NCBI GenBank assembly: GCA_963969495.1 | Contig: OZ018331.1 | Location: 151,339,264 to 151,403,263, forward strand | Reading direction: 5' to 3' | Source: Ceratothoa steindachneri | Lineage: Eukaryota > Arthropoda > Malacostraca > Isopoda > Cymothoidae | Length of the DNA: 64,000 nt | Shown: positions 10,260-20,640 of the stretch, piece by piece | How the letters are laid out: every line of letters starts with the position of its first letter | Numbering within the stretch: the stretch's first letter is position 1 | Notes under the pieces: generated by a model | The model's input: the letters and a program-made list of their open reading frames with translations, nothing else | Told to the model about the DNA's origin: nothing | Database searches by the model: none | Made by a program: the position numbers and the translations under genes

Positions 10260-13196
10260 ATGCGTTATAGGGGGACTAATGCACAAGTGAATGAGCAGAT
10301 AACTAGGAATAGAAAAGCACGATGCAATGAAGATGGGAATAATAAAAAAAACTTTAAAATATACTACACAAATGGTCGGAGTATAAGGAATAAGAGAGAT
10401 CTCTTAAGAGCGTTAGCGAGTGAAGAGAATTTTGATATAATTGCGATAACAGAGTCATGGCTTGATTTGGCAGGAAATCACTTTAAACCTGAGGTTGAGA
10501 TTGAGGGCTTTAACATGTTCCATACAGATAGGAATAGGAAGAGAGGAGGAGGGCTTATTATTTATATTAAAGATAATCTCCAGTGTTGTGTAAACAGTAC
10601 AATTAAATTAGATGATAACACAGAGTCATTATGGCTAAATGTAAAGGAAGGTAAAAACAAGCTTGTCATAGGATTATTATACAGACCACCAAATCTTAGT
10701 AAGGAAGCTTCAAATCTTCTGTGGCAGGAGATTGAACGGGCATGTAGAAGTAAGCATGTGTGTATAATGGGCGATTTTAATTACAGAAATATAGACTGGG
10801 AAGCTCTTGTGGGTGATCAGGAGGCTGAGGAATTTTTGAATGTTGTCCAAGATAATTTTCTGAGGCAGATTATTAACGAACCCACTAGAGGTAATAATAT
10901 ACTGGATTTAGTTCTGACAAATAGGGAAGAAGTTATTAAGGATACTGAGATTGGAGGAAATTTGGGTAATAGTGACCATTGTGAAATTAGATTCAAGATG
11001 AAATGGAATGGTATTGATAGTAGCATGAACAATGTTAAAATTCCTGACTTTAGAAGAGCAAATTATAATGGGCTAAGGACTTACCTGGAGGCAGTTGTAC
11101 AGAAACCAGGCAATGAAATCAATTCAGGAATAGATTCAATGATATCAGTTAGTGGAGACAATAATCACCAGGAGGAAGAGATTACAATTGAAGAGGAGTA
11201 TGAAAGAATAATTGAGCAATTAATTACAGGTCAGATGATTAACATTCCTTATAAGGAAATTAGGACTAAAAATAATGACCCAAAATGGATGACAGATAAA
11301 ATTAAGCATTATATTGGCATTAAAAAGGGCATTTATAGGAAAATAAAAAATGGAGAGGATCACTTAAGGCAGAGATATAATGAACTAGCAAGAGATGTTA
11401 AAAAGTTAGTTAGAGTAGCAAGGAGAAATTATGAAATTAAAGTGGCAAATAGGGCAAAGGAAGATCCTAAAAGTTTTTATCAATTATACAAAACTAAGGT
11501 TAGAGATAAAATAGGCCCACTTATAGATTCCAATGGAGAATTAGTGAGTGATAGGGACTCAATGGCTGGAATGCTAAATGACTTTTTTCTCTCAGTATTT
11601 ACACAGGAGGATACTCTAAATATACCCGAGATGTCAATGATCTTTCGGGGTAATGATGAAGAGAAATTAAAGGATATCTTGATCACAAAGAAGATAGTGA
11701 CAAAGGAAATTGATAAATTCAAAAGTAGTAAAGCACCCGGTCCTGATGAGCTCTTTCCTAGAATTTTGAAAGAATGTAAGGATGTGTTAAGTGAGCCCCT
11801 AGCATGCATCTTTAGAAAATCATTGGAGAGTGGCATTGTGCCAGTGGCATGGAAGAAAGCCAATGTGATACCTATATTTAAGAAAGGGGATAAAACAAAT
11901 ATGTCTAATTACAGACCAGTAAGTTTGACATCAGTGGTAGGGAAAATGATGGAATCTATTATAGCAAGGAATATTAGAGATCACTTGGATAAGCATAAGT
12001 TGATAAAAGAATCACAGCATGGCTTTAGTAAGGGTAAATCCTGTCTCACTAATTTGCTGTCTTTTTATAGTAAGGTGTATGAAGCAGCAGATAATGATGA
12101 AAACTATGATATTTTATACTTGGACTTTAGTAAGGCTTTTGATCGAGTGCCACACTTACGGCTTCTGAGCAAAGTTAAAGCACACGGGATCGATGGCAAT
12201 ATATTGAGGTGGATTCAGTCATGGCTTGGTGACAGACAGCAAAGAGTTAGTATAGATGGAGTTAAATCTGAGTGGTGGGGGTGTGTTAGCAGTGGAGTTC
12301 CGCAAGGATCTGTTTTGGGTCCCTTGCTATTCTTAATTTATATTAATGATCTTGACATAGGTATAAGTAGTGACCTGAGTAAATTTGCTGATGATACTAA
12401 GCTAGGTAGGGCCATTAAGGCTGATTCTGATGCTGTTGTAATGCAGGAGGAATTGACCATTCTGTCCAATTGGGCCGAGAAATGGCAAATGAAGTTTAAC
12501 ATAGACAAATGTAGTCTACTTAGTATAGGTAGAAATAATCCATTGAATAGTTATAAATTAAATGGGAGAATTTTAGGGAGGACCGATTGTGAGAGGGACT
12601 TGGGTATTTTGGTAAGTTCAGACCTTCGTCCTAGAAAGCAATGCCTAAATGCTAAGAATAAAGCTAATAGGATATTGGGATTCATTAGGAGGAGTGTAAG
12701 CAATAAGAGTGCTGAAGTCATTCTAAAACTGTATCTGGCGCTAGTTAGGCCTCATCTAGACTATGCAGTACAATTTTGGTCACCATATTATAGGAAGGAT
12801 ATTGATTTGCTGGAGTCTGTGCAGAGAAGGATGACAAAGATGATTGGTGGGCTAAGGAACTTACCTTATGGCGAAAGGCTCAGAAAACTAAATCTACATA
12901 CATTGGAAAGGAGAAGAGTCAGAGGGGAATTGATTGAAGTCTTCAAATGGGTAAAAGGATATAATAAAGGGGATCTGGGTAAGGTTCTTATACTTAGTGA
13001 ACATGACAGGACACGTAGCAATGGGTTTAAGCTTGATAAGTATAGGTTTAGTAAGGAGATTGGGAGGAATTGGTTTACAAATCGTGTGGTAGGTGAATGG
13101 AATAGGCTCACTAGACATGTGATAGAAGCCTCCTCTCTGGGTAGTTTTAAGAATAGATTAGATAAATATATGAATGAAGCTGCTAGATGGGATTGA
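10260..13196 (+). CDS. LINE ORF2: endonuclease-reverse transcriptase (978 aa), family B
   Basis: Target-primed reverse transcription enzyme of element B2. Endonuclease blocks: TNGRS (37-41), TESW (64-67), YRPP (141-144), GDFNYRNIDW (171-180), NSDH (237-240). RT blocks: [21 protein letters not shown] (about 621-632), [15 protein letters not shown] and FADD (about 708-711). The C-terminal domain carries RRSVSNKSAEVILKLY and FTNRVVGEWNRL. All catalytic acidic residues are present. It is the same length as A1 ORF2 although the two are clearly different in sequence; B has an extra acidic stretch after the endonuclease (about residues 275-315). The start is the first Met in the long frame, 98 bp after ORF1. 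Confidence 0.93.
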   Translation: MRYRGTNAQVNEQITRNRKARCNEDGNNKKNFKIYYTNGRSIRNKRDLLRALASEENFDIIAITESWLDLAGNHFKPEVEIEGFNMFHTDRNRKRGGGLIIYIKDNLQCCVNSTIKLDDNTESLWLNVKEGKNKLVIGLLYRPPNLSKEASNLLWQEIERACRSKHVCIMGDFNYRNIDWEALVGDQEAEEFLNVVQDNFLRQIINEPTRGNNILDLVLTNREEVIKDTEIGGNLGNSDHCEIRFKMKWNGIDSSMNNVKIPDFRRANYNGLRTYLEAVVQKPGNEINSGIDSMISVSGDNNHQEEEITIEEEYERIIEQLITGQMINIPYKEIRTKNNDPKWMTDKIKHYIGIKKGIYRKIKNGEDHLRQRYNELARDVKKLVRVARRNYEIKVANRAKEDPKSFYQLYKTKVRDKIGPLIDSNGELVSDRDSMAGMLNDFFLSVFTQEDTLNIPEMSMIFRGNDEEKLKDILITKKIVTKEIDKFKSSKAPGPDELFPRILKECKDVLSEPLACIFRKSLESGIVPVAWKKANVIPIFKKGDKTNMSNYRPVSLTSVVGKMMESIIARNIRDHLDKHKLIKESQHGFSKGKSCLTNLLSFYSKVYEAADNDENYDILYLDFSKAFDRVPHLRLLSKVKAHGIDGNILRWIQSWLGDRQQRVSIDGVKSEWWGCVSSGVPQGSVLGPLLFLIYINDLDIGISSDLSKFADDTKLGRAIKADSDAVVMQEELTILSNWAEKWQMKFNIDKCSLLSIGRNNPLNSYKLNGRILGRTDCERDLGILVSSDLRPRKQCLNAKNKANRILGFIRRSVSNKSAEVILKLYLALVRPHLDYAVQFWSPYYRKDIDLLESVQRRMTKMIGGLRNLPYGERLRKLNLHTLERRRVRGELIEVFKWVKGYNKGDLGKVLILSEHDRTRSNGFKLDKYRFSKEIGRNWFTNRVVGEWNRLTRHVIEASSLGSFKNRLDKYMNEAARWD

Positions 13197-13448
13197 CTTT
13201 TTTATGTACATATGTATATATTTTTCTAAGGAGTGGGGAGATTATTTTGCGGTTGCATGAATGGACATAATCCTCTGGATGCATTTTATGTATATTGTAG
13301 ATTAGATCTGACGAACTCCTGTAAAGGGTGACAATGTTGATGACTTTTCTCTGGTAAGAAATCTTTTGTGTGTTGACTGGAACAGGAGCTGCCAAGTGTA
13401 GGCCATGAATGGTCTTTTGCAGTATCCTTCTTTTCTTATGTTCTTATG

Positions 13449-15318
13449 TAAAGTCCAAGTATAAAATATCATAGTTTTCATCATTATCTGCTGCTTCATA
13501 CACCTTACTATAAAAAGACAGCAAATTAGTGAGACAGGATTTACCCTTACTAAAGCCATGCTGTGATTCTTTTATCAACTTATGCTTATCCAAGTGATCT
13601 CTAATATTCCTTGCTATAATAGATTCCATCATTTTCCCTACCACTGATGTCAAACTTACTGGTCTGTAATTAGACATATTTGTTTTATCCCCTTTCTTAA
13701 ATATAGGTATCACATTGGCTTTCTTCCATGCCACTGGCACAATGCCACTCTCCAATGATTTTCTAAAGATGCATGCTAGGAGCTCACTTAACACATCTTT
13801 ACATTCTTTCAAAATTCTAGGAAAGACCTCATCAGGACCGGGTGCTTTACTACTTTTGATTTTATCAATTTCCTTTGTCACTATCTCCTTTGTGATCAAG
13901 ATATCCTTTAATTTCTCTTCATCATTACCCTGAAAGATCATTGACACCTCAGGTATATTTAGAGTATCCTCCTGTGTAAATACTGAGAGAAAAAAGTCAT
14001 TTAGCATTCGAGCCATTGAGTCCCTATCACTCACTAATTCTCCATTGGAATCTATAAGTGGGCCTATTTTATCTCTAACCTTAGTTTTGTATAATTGATA
14101 AAAACTTTTAGGATCTTCCTTTGCCCTATTTGCCACTTTAATTTCATAATTTCTCCTTGCTACTCTAACTAACTTTTTAACATCTCTTGCTAGTTCATTA
14201 TATCTCTGCCTTAAGTGATCCTCTCCATTTTTTATTTTCCTATAAATGCCCTTTTTAATGCCAATATAATGCTTAATTTTATCTGTCATCCATTTTGGGT
14301 CATTATTTTTAGTCCTAATCTCCTTATATGGAATGTTAATCATCTGACCTGTAATTAATTGCTCAATTATTCTTTCATACTCCTCTTCAATTGTAATCTC
14401 TTCCTCCTGGTGATTATTGTCTCCACTAACTGATATCATTGAATCTATTCCTGAATTGATTTCATTGCCTGGTTTCTGTACAACTGCCTCCAGGTAAGTC
14501 CTTAGCACATTATAATTTGCTCTTCTAAAGTCAGGAATTTTAACATTGTTCATGCTACTATCAATACCATTCCATTTCATCTTGAATCTAATTTCACAAT
14601 GGTCACTATTACCCAAATTTCCTCCAATCTCAGTATCCTTAATAACTTCTTCCCTATTTGTCAGAACTAAATCCAGTATATTATTACCTCTAGTGGGTTC
14701 GTTAATAATCTGCCTCAGAAAATTATCTTGGACAACATTAAAAAATTCCTCAGCCTCCTGATCACCCACAAGAGCTTCCCAGTCTATATTTCTGTAATTA
14801 AAATCGCCCATTATACACACATGCTTACTTCTACATGCCCGTTCAATCTCCTGCCACAGAAGATTTGAAGCTTCCTTACTAAGATTTGGTGGTCTGTATA
14901 ATAATCCTATGACAAGCTTGTTTTTACCTTCCTTTACATTTAGCCATAATGACTCTGTGTTATCATCTAATTTAATTGTACTGTTTACACAACACTGGAG
15001 ATTATCTTTAATATAAATAATAAGCCCTCCTCCTCTCTTCCTATTCCTATCTGTATGGAACATGTTAAAGCCCTCAATCTCAACCTCAGGTTTAAAGTGA
15101 TTACCTGCCAAATCAAGCCATGACTCTGTTATTGCAATTATATCAAAATTCTCTTCACTCGCTAACGCTCTTAAGAGATCTATCTTATTCCTTATACTCC
15201 GACCATTTGTGTAGTATATTTTTAAGGTTTTTTTATTATTCCCATCTTCATTGCATTGTGCTTTTCTATTCCTAGTTATCTGCTCATTCACTTGTGCATT
15301 AGTCCCCCTATAACGCAT
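13449..15318 (-). pseudogene. ORF2 N-terminal part of B3, truncated at RT motif A
   Basis: Encodes the endonuclease (TNGRS, TESW, YRPP, GDFNYRNIDW, NSDH) and the RT palm entry region, and ends at YLDF. Nucleotides beyond belong to the tail of B2. It has only a few differences from B2 over the shared length, so both are young. It lacks the FADD catalytic motif and is not functional. Confidence 0.9.
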
Positions 15319-15416
15319 CAGTATGCCCTCTCCCCTAGCTACTCCTCTATCTCTGCATCCCTTCCATTTCCTACACCTGCCCTCTATTCCTGTTATTCCC
15401 TTACCTCTAACAGCTT

Positions 15417-16436
15417 CTAGTTTCCCACCTGTAAGGACCTAATCACACTATCCAGCTCCCCCCATAGAACCTCAACACCTGCCCGACTAAGATGGAGCCC
15501 ATCCATCGCATACAACCTCCTATTCCCGTAAAACCCTCCCCAGACATCTACAAACACCAATCCTAACTCCTCACACAGTCCTTTCACAAATTCATTCAAA
15601 CCAATTGCACGCGACAACCATTCTACCCCCACATCCAATCTCGGAAGCACACCAGAAACAACACCTTTTACCCTGCTTTTACTCATCCTTTCAACTAACC
15701 TTTTATACTGCTCACGTAACTCACATGTACCCATCTTCTTTACATCATTCACCCCCACATGCTTAATCACAACTGCATCCCTCTCACACCCAGAAACCAG
15801 CCTATCATACCTCTCACAAACGTCACTTACCCCAGCACCCGGCAGACAAACTCTCATTCCCTTCCACTTGCTATCACTCAACTTCCTATCTAAATACCTA
15901 ATCTGAGAGTCACCCATCACTAGCACCTCAGTCATTCTCCTATTCTGTCTTGGCCTAACATTACCCTCCCTCTTGCTCTCAGTCACACTACCACCCATCC
16001 TGCTTTCATCCACAATCACACCAGGCAAATCACTTTCACACTCTTCCTCTCTCAGGACATTGAATCTGTTAGTCAACCTAACAGGTTCTATGTCCCTCTC
16101 ATTCACACACCTAACCTGTCCTAACTTATCTATTCTATCCATTTTCACCCACCATTCATCATCACTCACAACTTCCACACTGTTCCCAGTCCTAGCCCTA
16201 TCTTCCACCCTCTTAGCACTAATCTCACCCTTCAATCGCACACTTGCATCTCTTCTCACCTCAAACACCAGATCATTCAACTTCTTACATTCCCCACTTA
16301 ACCTCCTAACCTCCCCTTCCAGAAAACACACACGGCATTCAGTTACATTCACTCTCCTTTCAACTCCACATGCATCACACACCACATACACACTACTTTC
16401 AAACGGCATGCTCTCACCATCTATACAAAAAGCCAT
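15417..16436 (-). CDS. LINE ORF1: SGNH esterase-like protein (339 aa), family B
   Basis: Intact first ORF of B3. The N-terminus has C20-x2-C23-x10-C34-x2-C37, a possible zinc-binding module, then a Leu/Arg/Lys-rich stretch (about 42-75) that may form a coiled coil. The SGNH blocks are GDS (175-177), GVND (228-231) and DGLH (312-315). Like the A1 protein it carries the conserved linker phrase I-x-L-T-N-R-F just before a low-complexity segment. It is probably an RNP component; esterase activity is predicted from the conserved Ser, Asp and His only. Confidence 0.88.
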   Translation of the reverse strand: MAFCIDGESMPFESSVYVVCDACGVERRVNVTECRVCFLEGEVRRLSGECKKLNDLVFEVRRDASVRLKGEISAKRVEDRARTGNSVEVVSDDEWWVKMDRIDKLGQVRCVNERDIEPVRLTNRFNVLREEECESDLPGVIVDESRMGGSVTESKREGNVRPRQNRRMTEVLVMGDSQIRYLDRKLSDSKWKGMRVCLPGAGVSDVCERYDRLVSGCERDAVVIKHVGVNDVKKMGTCELREQYKRLVERMSKSRVKGVVSGVLPRLDVGVEWLSRAIGLNEFVKGLCEELGLVFVDVWGGFYGNRRLYAMDGLHLSRAGVEVLWGELDSVIRSLQVGN

Positions 16437-16675
16437 ACTCTCAGAAATTTACTAAGGAAAAAGTTAACACTCACCCAAAAAAAATTCTTGCTCAGGATTG
16501 CTGCCAGATATCTTCCCCAAAAGTATTAATCACTAATGTATTTATTACAGTGATTGGTGTATTAAATAAATATAAGAAAAACTACTCACCCAAATCAGTA
16601 TTATATCCCAATCTTACAATGAGAATCATGAGCTTCCTGTAAGACAACCTTCCAGAACAAAGCCAGACAGCCAAC

Positions 16676-17648
16676 TACTCTAGATGTGGCCTAACATAAG
16701 AGTTATAGAGTTTAAGAATAACCTCCTTACTTTTGTAACTGACATTTCTCTTAATAAAACCCAGCACTCTATTTGCCCTATTTCTTGCTTCAATACACTG
16801 CTTAGAAAACCTTAATGACTTATCTATTACTACTCCTAGATCTTTCTCATCCTCTACTGAGCTCAGCCAATGCCCATCCATTTCATAGTTAAATTCTCTA
16901 TTATCTTTTCCCATGTTAATAACTTTGCACTTATCAAGGTTGAAAGTCATTTGCCACTTATGTGCCCAGGATAAAATTTATTTAAGTCCCCCTGAACTTT
17001 AAAATTATCATCAATATCTTTAACTACAGCTGCTAATTTGGTATCATCCGCAAAAATTGACACTTTATTATTAACTGCCTCCCCAAGATCGTTTATATAG
17101 ATGACAAATAATAATGGACCGAGAACTGATCCCTGAGGAACCCCACTGATAACATCCCTCCACTCTGACTTTACACCATTTAGCACTACCCTTTGCTTCC
17201 TGTCTTTCAGCCACTCAGCTATCCAATTTGAAACCCCTCCACATATCCCAATCATTTTTAATTTATGAACTAGTCTCCTGTGTGGTACCTTATCAAATGC
17301 TTTACTAAAATCTAAGTAAATTATATCTACATTCTCTCCCTTATCTACTTGATCTGTTACAAACTCCAGAAAGTCTAGTAAGTTAGTCAAATATGATCTA
17401 CCTGATCTAAACCCATGCTGAGCATCGCTGATTAACCCCTCCCTCTCTAGATGTTGGCAAATCCCTTTTTTAACTATTTTCTCAAGAATTTTACAGACTA
17501 CAGGAGTTAGGCTAACCGGTCTAAAGTTATTTGGATCCTCTTTACTACCCTTCTTGAAAATGGGGACTACATTCGCTCTCTTCCAATCATCGGGTATTTC
17601 TCCATATTCCAATGACCTAGTATATAACTTGTCCAGAGCTATTGAGAT
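16676..17648 (-). pseudogene. Family A ORF2 fragment (copy A3)
   Basis: Encodes part of the A ORF2 from [20 protein letters not shown] through [34 protein letters not shown] and FADDTKL to the C-terminal domain (KSKEVILKLYNSYVRPHLE). A 1-bp deletion near 16974 breaks the frame. Its sense 3' edge (TACTCTAG at 16676) continues in plus-strand A6 at 6068. Its other edge is head-to-head with fragment D. It is nearly identical to A1. Confidence 0.88.
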
Positions 17649-17970
17649 AGACTGAGGGTATTAAATATGTTCTCATTTGAAAGAAGATGTGTGAGGAGAG
17701 ATACAATTGAGTTTTTTAACATCTTTTCATGTGATGGATAAGTTGGATTTCAGCAAGTTATTTGAGTTGGAAGGTAGTAATAAGACTAGAGGTCAGCAAT
17801 TAAAGATTAAAAAACAGAGGTGCAGACTGGATGTTAGAAAATATTTTTTCACTAACAGAGTGGTGGATTATTGGAATAGTTTGCCACCTGAGACTGTAGA
17901 CAGCCCAAACTTGAATGTTTTCAAGCGCAGATTGGATGATTATATGGGGATAACATAACATAACATAATT
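17649..17970 (+). pseudogene. C-terminal ORF2 fragment of another CR1-like LINE (family D)
   Basis: Encodes about 100 C-terminal residues (FELEGSNKTRGQQLKIKKQ, FTNRVVDYWNSLPPETVD, RRLDDYMGIT) similar to the A ORF2 end but clearly diverged. It ends in a stop overlapping a CATAA microsatellite. It is 5'-truncated, with no catalytic region. About 80 bp of AT-rich and C/A homopolymer sequence follow. Confidence 0.78.
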
Positions 17971-18054
17971 TTATTATAAACCTTAAAAAAATATAGTATA
18001 AATCATTTGCCCCCCCCCCCAAAAAAAAACCAAAGTAATAAAGTAGTTCTTCAA

Positions 18055-18375
18055 AAATCAGCAGATCAGGTTAATTGGGATAGGTGGTCCTTGTCTTCGT
18101 GTCTCCCGGCCAACAGCACGCATAGCGCATTGCCGCGAAGGATGGCCATGCCAATCCTTTGCTTCAGCCACAAGGTCTCGCGCGGCTCGCCGGTCTCCGC
18201 CCTGATACGCCGACCCAGTTCCTCGATGGTCTTGAGAGTCGAGGGGCCGGCTACGCATGATGTTTCAAATGCGAGGGGTTCGAAGTGGTACGTCTGCGAA
18301 AGGGCTGCGTATTTCCGTCGTTTGGTTTCCTCCGCCGCGCCGGCCGCCGATGATGGTGCTTGTGCCGACTTAACA
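18055..18375 (-). pseudogene. GC-rich fragment: C-terminal domain of an unrelated retroelement RT
   Basis: The minus frame (18413-18066) reads RRKYAALSQTYHFEPLAFET, then GPSTLKTIEELGRRI, ETGEPRETLWLKQRI and AILRGNA. I recognise this as the domain found at the C-terminus of many invertebrate RT proteins, where YHFxPxxxET and LGRR...LxQRxxxAxxRGNA are conserved. Base composition is much richer in G+C than the flanking CR1 sequence. It has no upstream RT. Assignment to a particular clade is not possible from this piece. Confidence 0.6.
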
Positions 18376-18914
18376 TAATTACACGGATGACAAAAGCCAC
18401 AAGGGCATATCAAAGGTCATCCGCCTCCACCAAAACCTACCCACAAAAAGCACCATCACCAGGGGAAGACAAAATCAAAGTCCCCCACAATATAATATAA
18501 CGGATGACAAAAGCCACAAGGGCTCATCATAGGTCATCCGAGTCAAGCGGCCTCTTTTTCAAGGCACCCAAACTCCCAGGAAAACTACATCCAGAGGATT
18601 GCATCCAGAAACAAGGGTATCACCAATCAAGGCTTGTCAAGAACTAAATCATGCAGCTATAGATATATACAAACAATATTAATATATACAAAACTTAGGA
18701 ACCATCACAACCTTCCCTTCCCATAAACTCATCCAACCTACTCTTAAATACATTTAGATTTGGACTACCTACTACCCTCTGCGGCAATTTGTTCCAGAAG
18801 TCTACCACTCTATTGGTGAAAAAATATTTTCTTAAATCCAACCTACACCCTTGCTTTTTAATTTTCAAGTGGTGACCTCTAGTCCGATTTCCATCATCTA
18901 ACTCAAAAAACTTG
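18376..18914 (-). mobile_element. Family A LINE 3' end (copy A9)
   Basis: Reads on the minus strand from the last ~75 codons of ORF2 through the complete 3' UTR, both 40-nt hairpins (18501-18540 and 18384-18423) and the tail beside 18376. It shows the full A 3' end that A1 lacks. It is 5'-truncated at 18914. Confidence 0.85.
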
Positions 18915-19330
18915 ATTTCTTACTTTTTGGTATGGGGATATGTTTCTTGACTCATTCCTGTGGATGCAGTTTCTTTTTATTGTATATTTTGGGGGACTTT
19001 GATTTTGTTTTTGACAGACTCCTATGGAGGCTTTAAATTATATATTGTAGATGCATGGTTGGACATAATCCTATGGATTGTAAAATTGTATATTATAGAT
19101 ACATGATGACAAAATCCTATGGATGCATTATGTGGGTGGGAGTTGATGGATACGGATGACCTTTGATAGGCCCTTGTGGCTTTTGTCATCCGTGAAATTG
19201 ATATGTTATGTTATGCATGATCTGACAAAATCCTATGGATGCATTATGTGGGTGGGATTTGATGGATACGGATGACCTTTGATAGGCCCCTGTGGCTTTT
19301 TTCATCTATGAAATTATGTTATGTTATGTG
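18915..19330 (+). repeat. Two tandem 3' ends of a CR1-type family (C)
   Basis: 18915-19216 is a 3' UTR with repeated CTATGGATGCATTATG-type motifs, the 40-nt hairpin (19153-19192) and a TTATG tail. 19217-19330 repeats the last ~110 bp with a degenerate hairpin. The left edge of the window (1-100) is the same family. No coding sequence remains. Confidence 0.75.
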
Positions 19331-19890
19331 AGGGATGTAATTAATGAAGATAATGAACAAAAGAGGGCTGATCACAATTACCTACTACTTTGTATATACT
19401 TTTTATCACTTTATTTTTAAAAAATTTATTTGATTTCTATTAATAAATTCATTTGATGAATAACTAAAGGACTCTTAAAAAGCATAATTTAAGAGTAGAT
19501 AAGCTTAATAATAATTAGCAAAACATTATTCTTTTAATCCTAAAATAGCAACACTGAAAGATTTCATCATTTTGAATTCACTTATACGAGCATATACTAT
19601 GTATTTGAATAAATCATTATATTAATTAAATCAGCCCTAAGTTTTCTCAACCTCCATATTATGTTTTTTAATCAAATGGCAAAATATTTATGAGAAATAA
19701 TGGAACTAAACATATAACAACTACGCCTCAACAGCTCGGCCAAATAGACTGACTAACGACGGTAAATATAACTTTCCCCGATATTTACTACCGTTTTACC
19801 CGCTATCAGATGAGATAACTAGGCAGAATAATCGCATTTGCCGAGATCATTCGATACCTTTGCGAGTAATAATACCTCTGATCACTGATC
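19331..19890. other. AT-rich spacer, nothing recognised
   Basis: 560 bp of AT-rich DNA with no supported ORF. A short imperfect palindrome around ACGGTAAATAT/ATATTTACTACCGT (19760-19796) is the only structure I noted. Confidence 0.5.
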
Positions 19891-20345
19891 TGTGAGGCCT
19901 GCTGAAAATTGTGTATCACGTTATTGTTTAGTTCATCTTGTAGATGGTAAACAACTTCTCTTACGTTCATCTCTTTTTTTAAATGAAAAGTGTTTGGTAA
20001 AACTAAACTTGACTTTAATTGCTGAGCTTTCGATCTATGTGATCATCTTCAGGGTGTCTTTCCTCCTTTATCGTTGAAGAATGGTGAAGTCAGAATTAAA
20101 AGAAAACGGATTTTAGGGGATATTTATTCCTCCTCGCTTAAACGCTATGTCGAGGGAACGGGCCACTCCTGTGTAAGCGGAATTTTAAAACAACTTTAAA
20201 GTTCGATACACGCCCGTAGTGTGGATGTTGATGGTTAGCCTTTCTTTATTAAGATGGCTTCTAAGGTATTTAGTCTAGCTTTATTTCCCTTTTTTCTTTT
20301 GATCATTGTGTTATTAACCAATATGTCCCTGGTTACGCTGATGTT
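19891..20345 (-). pseudogene. Penelope-like element 3' end, type P1 (copy P1a)
   Basis: The minus strand carries the end of a PLE ORF (DILVNNTMIKRKKGNKARLN) followed by a 3' UTR matching 23073-23405 and its mirror 23424-23757. The UTR contains a hammerhead-like core (20024-20052). PLEs encode an RT plus GIY-YIG endonuclease; only the extreme C-terminus remains here. Confidence 0.7.
20024..20052 (-). ncRNA. Hammerhead-ribozyme-like core in P1a 3' UTR
   Basis: On the minus strand: CTGAAGA, one extra T, stem II GATC-ACATA-GATC, then GAAA-GC-TC. This matches the hammerhead core with a one-pair stem III, the ultra-short form reported for PLEs, which would act as a dimer. I could not find convincing pairing for stem I, so activity is uncertain. 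Confidence 0.5.
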
Positions 20346-20640
20346 ATGCACATCAAGGAGATTGTTAACCGTAACAAGATTCAGATGATTATATATTATA
20401 AAACGACAAAAGTTAACAATCTCATTATGAAAAACAACATCTGCCAAAAGTCCTCGATCCTGAAGTCCACGAACATAGTTTACGAGCTTAGCTGCCCGGA
20501 TGAAGACTGGAAGCTTCAAAACAACTCAAAATATGTTGGTATGACTACCACCACACTTTCCAGGCGTTTGCCAATGCATCTGCAACACGAAGCCCCCCAA
20601 ATCATATGGAGACCTTGCATAACATCACCTTAAGTGTGCC
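20346..20640 (+). pseudogene. Penelope-like GIY-YIG fragment (copy P1b)
   Basis: Encodes KSTNIVYELSCPDEDWK followed by YVGMTTTTLSRRLPMHLQ, the GIY-YIG nuclease core (VYE...YVGMT...RR) of a PLE. It is positioned head-to-head with P1a, sharing a junction near 20345. No RT domain accompanies it. It ends in a degenerate frame. Confidence 0.72.

Larger units (their letters stand above)
8931..13448 (+). mobile_element. Near full-length family B LINE (copy B2)
   Basis: Contains a 5' UTR of about 210 bp, ORF1, a 98-bp intergenic spacer, ORF2, and a 3' UTR ending in (TTCTTATG)2. Compared with B3 it lacks only the first ~30 bp of the 5' UTR. ORF2 is open; ORF1 has one nonsense mutation. It could supply RT in trans but not ORF1. 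Its 3' tail abuts the broken ORF2 end of copy B3. Confidence 0.9.
13449..16675 (-). mobile_element. 5' part of a family B LINE (copy B3)
   Basis: Contains the complete 5' end (GTTGGCTGTCTGGCTTTG from 16675), 5' UTR, intact ORF1 and the first 620 codons of ORF2. It stops at RT motif A (...YLDF), exactly where plus-strand B1 at 4642 resumes. TAAA at 13449-13452 is mirrored as TTTA at 4642-4645. B3 and B1 are therefore the two parts of one element. Its 5' end sits inside an A-family ORF2. Confidence 0.9.

Noticed and set aside
17649..17970. A3 and D as one twin-primed insertion
   Set aside because: A3 continues into A6 after undoing the inversion, and D is too diverged from A to be the same copy.
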